A stretch of 16,674 bases of DNA from CAZUAQ01 sp964618455. GTDB taxonomy: Bacteria; Planctomycetota; Phycisphaerae; UBA1845; PWPN01. Under the pieces are notes generated by a model that made no database searches, was not told the origin of the DNA, and saw only the letters and a list, made by a program, of their open reading frames with translations. Where the stretch lies: positions 1 to 16,674 of the forward strand of contig CAZUAQ010000083.1 of the NCBI GenBank assembly GCA_964618455.1, written 5' to 3'. A program made the position numbers and the translations under genes. Below are positions 16,092-16,674 of the stretch, one piece after another (position 1 is the stretch's first letter; each line of letters starts with the position of its first letter).

Positions 16092-16439
16092 TCAGCCGTG
16101 GTAGAATACCTCGCGGGCGATCTTACCATCTTTCCAGGTCTGGACTGCCACCTGCTGCTGGACGACGCGTTGACCACTGTCCTTGGGGGTAAACTGGAGG
16201 GTCCATTCCACCGCCGCGTGGTCTCCGTCAACGAGCACCCGTCCGACACTCGCTGCATGGAACTCGACGCCGTTGACGAAGGCCTCTTCATACGTGCGGT
16301 TCTCCGCCTTGCCGACCCGCTCGTTGACACCGTTTTCACTCATGACGACGTCTTCAGCGTAGTATTGATCGAACGTTTCCAGGATTTTGCCGCCGAGAAT
16401 ACCGTCGATGACCGCCTGAACAAGGGCTTTCTGGTCCAT
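16092..16439 (-). CDS. SnoaL/NTF2-like small protein
   Basis: 115 residues; ATG at 16439 has AAGGAG seven bases upstream. The layout is that of the cystatin-like NTF2 fold: long N-terminal helix (KALVQAVIDGILGGKILETFDQYYAEDVVMSENG), then HxxSxGRVLVDGDHAAVEWTLQF beta strands and a C-terminal QVAVQTWKDGKIAREVFYHG strand with the Trp-Lys-Asp-Gly-Lys turn typical of SnoaL-like domains. The family includes polyketide cyclases, ketosteroid isomerase-like enzymes and binding proteins without enzymatic activity; residues here do not decide which. No signal peptide, so cytoplasmic. It is the first gene of the minus-strand cluster with the Rieske-GOGAT fusion, 56 bases upstream of it, and probably co-transcribed from the promoter candidate at 16472-16500. 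A role as small-molecule isomerase or as binding partner in that redox unit is an inference from position only. Confidence 0.75.
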   Translation of the reverse strand: MDQKALVQAVIDGILGGKILETFDQYYAEDVVMSENGVNERVGKAENRTYEEAFVNGVEFHAASVGRVLVDGDHAAVEWTLQFTPKDSGQRVVQQQVAVQTWKDGKIAREVFYHG

Positions 16440-16471
16440 GATTGTTCTCCTTGTGGTAGGGCAGGGGTCTC

Positions 16472-16500
16472 AAAATATCCCTTTTTATTGTCCATGATAA
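16472..16500 (-). promoter_or_regulatory. Candidate promoter of the SnoaL / Rieske-GOGAT cluster
   Basis: On the minus strand TTATCA (16495-16500) and TATTTT (16472-16477) are separated by exactly 17 bases, each with four of six consensus matches. The segment is markedly A/T-rich against its surroundings, and transcription would begin some 25 bases before the ATG at 16439, a normal short leader. Confidence 0.35.
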
Positions 16501-16567
16501 CCCGCGCGATCGTGTATTCATTCCCGACCGCCGGGCGACAGACGTCGAAATTCAAGCAAAGTTTTCA

Positions 16568-16587
16568 CTCCGGACGAGCAACCGGAG
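16568..16587. repeat. Perfect 6-bp inverted repeat upstream of the cluster
   Basis: CTCCGG (16568-16573) and CCGGAG (16582-16587) are exact reverse complements around an eight-base loop. No T-run follows on either strand, so it does not look like an intrinsic terminator. It lies about 70-90 bases upstream of the candidate -35 box of the Rieske-GOGAT cluster; a regulator site is possible. Confidence 0.3.
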
Positions 16588-16592
16588 ATTCC

Positions 16593-16611
16593 ATATTTGC
16601 CTTGGAAATAT
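16593..16611. repeat. A/T-rich dyad upstream of the cluster
   Basis: ATATTT (16593-16598) and AAATAT (16606-16611) form a 6-bp inverted repeat with a seven-base spacer, flanked by CC and GG. It is an A/T island in G+C-rich DNA close to the preceding repeat. It may be an operator or part of a promoter; the remainder of 16440-16674 shows no gene. Confidence 0.3.
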
Positions 16612-16674
16612 AGGGCGCTTCAGCTCTGTAGAAAACCTTTCGAAGCAGCAAGAGGATCATGAGATTGTGCGCAA

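Overview
The window looks like chromosomal DNA of a free-living planctomycete, most likely of the class Phycisphaerae. The evidence is the style of the proteins: a secreted multidomain hydrolase that ends in two dockerin-like repeats of the DTDGDVDLSDFxxFQ type, a large FG-GAP/VCBS-repeat secreted protein, an alkaline-phosphatase-fold lipoprotein with EF-hand-like loops, and a DUF3352-like exported protein. Base composition is high in G+C. I see no rRNA, tRNA, CRISPR array, insertion sequence or phage gene. The taxonomic call is inference from protein style, not from a marker gene.

Layout. (1) Positions 2-1663 (+): C-terminal part of a GT-C type membrane glycosyltransferase-like protein, cut by the window edge. 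(2) 1762-2904 (+): extended SDR / thioester-reductase-like NAD(P)-binding protein. (3) 2959-4470 (-): alkaline-phosphatase-superfamily lipoprotein, convergent with the SDR, whose DxxxH metal pair appears replaced. (4) 4658-5191 (+): GNAT acetyltransferase resembling spermidine/diamine acetyltransferases. (5) 5201-7429 (-): secreted SGNH/GDSL hydrolase with Fn3, SbsA-like Ig, LamG-like and dockerin-like modules, under a promoter with a perfect TATAAT and two perfect inverted repeats. (6) 7646-10015 (-): secreted VCBS-repeat protein starting at GTG. (7) 10269-11255 (+): exported trypsin-like (HtrA-type, PDZ-less) serine protease, followed by (8) 11342-13180 (+): DUF3352-like exported protein.

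(9) 13201-16439 (-) is a compact four-gene cluster read right to left: a SnoaL/NTF2-like small protein, a fusion of an N-terminal Rieske [2Fe-2S] domain to the FMN/[3Fe-4S] synthase domain of glutamate synthase, an unrecognised protein with a WPHHLD motif, and a 62-residue ORF that is the first half of a second Rieske domain and breaks off just before its first Cys-x-His cluster motif. This cluster is the least ordinary part of the window. It looks like a redox unit built round a GOGAT-like flavoenzyme with neither glutaminase domain nor GltD partner in view. The reaction cannot be read from the sequence.

The rest is mainly cell-envelope and secretome biology: five exported proteins in a row between 2959 and 13180, apart from the acetyltransferase. 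No stretch longer than about 255 bases lacks a gene. The three longest gaps (7430-7645, 10016-10268, 16440-16674) lie upstream of gene starts and hold the promoter candidates listed.
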